This document shows positions 6,449 through 6,579 of a stretch of DNA of 6,579 bases, piece after piece. The stretch spans positions 1 to 6,579 of the forward strand of contig JAFVRL010000329.1 of NCBI GenBank assembly GCA_017504325.1. The letters are read 5' to 3'. The notes beneath the pieces were generated by a model that saw only the letters and a list, made by a program, of their open reading frames with translations, did no database searches and was not told the DNA's origin. Each line of letters opens with the position of its first letter. Position 1 is the stretch's first letter. Both the position numbers and the translations under genes were made by a program. The DNA comes from Lentisphaeria bacterium. Lineage in GTDB: Bacteria; Verrucomicrobiota; Lentisphaeria; Victivallales; UBA1829.

Positions 6449-6579
6449 AAGTTCCCTTTCTCATATATTTTTTATAAAGTTTCAAGGTGAAAAAGATGAC
6501 ACAATTCCATAAACCTCTGTAACGGGCCATCGCCATGTTTTGCCATACTTTTATATACTTTTTCCATACTTTTTTCCGA
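6449..6579 (-). promoter_or_regulatory. Upstream region of the aminopeptidase gene
   Basis: The 131 bases before the aminopeptidase hold its ribosome-binding site (AAAGGGAA, about 6453-6460) and an AT-rich stretch with a TATAAA -10-like hexamer on the minus strand (6476-6471). No convincing -35 lies at standard spacing. I see no small gene here. The right end carries the phased repeat described separately. Which gene lies beyond the edge is unknown, so the region could serve both. Confidence 0.4.
6533..6577. repeat. Tandem, helically phased CCATACTTTT-like repeat, cut by window edge
   Basis: Four successive units start at 6533 (CCATGTTTTG), 6543 (CCATACTTTT), 6553 (ATATACTTTTT) and 6564 (CCATACTTTTTT), followed by CC at 6576. 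Periods are 10, 10, 11 and 12 bases, close to one helical turn, so each T-run falls on about the same face of the DNA. Read from the other strand these are phased A-tracts (AAAAGTATGG). Such arrays can bend DNA or bind several copies of a protein side by side. The array may continue past the window. Confidence 0.55.

Noticed and set aside
5324..6490. Plus-strand open frames over the aminopeptidase (5324-5668, 5571-6038, 5873-6490)
   Set aside because: They are antisense to a gene with all metal ligands of family M29 intact, with no family resemblance of their own.

Overview
The window suggests a diderm (Gram-negative-type) bacterium. It carries an inner-membrane RND efflux permease and a lipoprotein-type periplasmic adaptor, and both presuppose an outer membrane. 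Coding DNA looks mid-to-high 40s % GC, whereas the one divergent intergenic region is only about 16% GC by hand count of 4041-4200. The lineage cannot be fixed from sequence alone. A gut-type PVC/Lentisphaerae-like host is my weak guess, nothing more.

Layout, left to right. (1) 1-2856, minus strand: an RND-family efflux permease, N-terminal 952 codons only; its C-terminus lies beyond the window edge. (2) 2871-4037, minus strand: the matching membrane-fusion (adaptor) lipoprotein. It lies upstream of the permease with a 14-bp gap, so the two form one operon, adaptor then permease. The outer-membrane channel is not in the window. (3) 4038-4197: a very AT-rich divergent promoter region with candidate back-to-back promoters and two small inverted repeats. 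(4) 4198-5136, plus strand: a LysR-type regulator divergent from the pump operon, interrupted by an in-frame TAG at codon 55, immediately after the DNA-binding helix-turn-helix. (5) 5137-5224: a short convergent gap. (6) 5225-6448, minus strand: an intact M29-family (AmpS/AmpT-type) metallo-aminopeptidase. (7) 6449-6579: its upstream region, ending in a helically phased CCATACTTTT repeat cut by the window edge.

How they work together. The adaptor and permease would form two parts of a tripartite efflux pump, with a TolC-like channel predicted by an R-x3-L-x6-S hairpin-tip motif in the adaptor. The divergent LysR-type gene is the natural candidate regulator, but as read it is broken by one nonsense codon, so pump control is probably altered in this strain. 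The aminopeptidase is convergent with the regulator and has no evident link to the pump.

Most worth a second look: the permease has Thr-Asn where AcrB-type pumps have the essential proton-relay Asp-Asp in TM4, and Asn where they have the TM10 Lys. Others are the single amber codon in an otherwise full-length LysR gene, and the phased repeat at the right edge. I see no CRISPR, tRNA, rRNA, insertion sequence or wholly new multi-gene system here.
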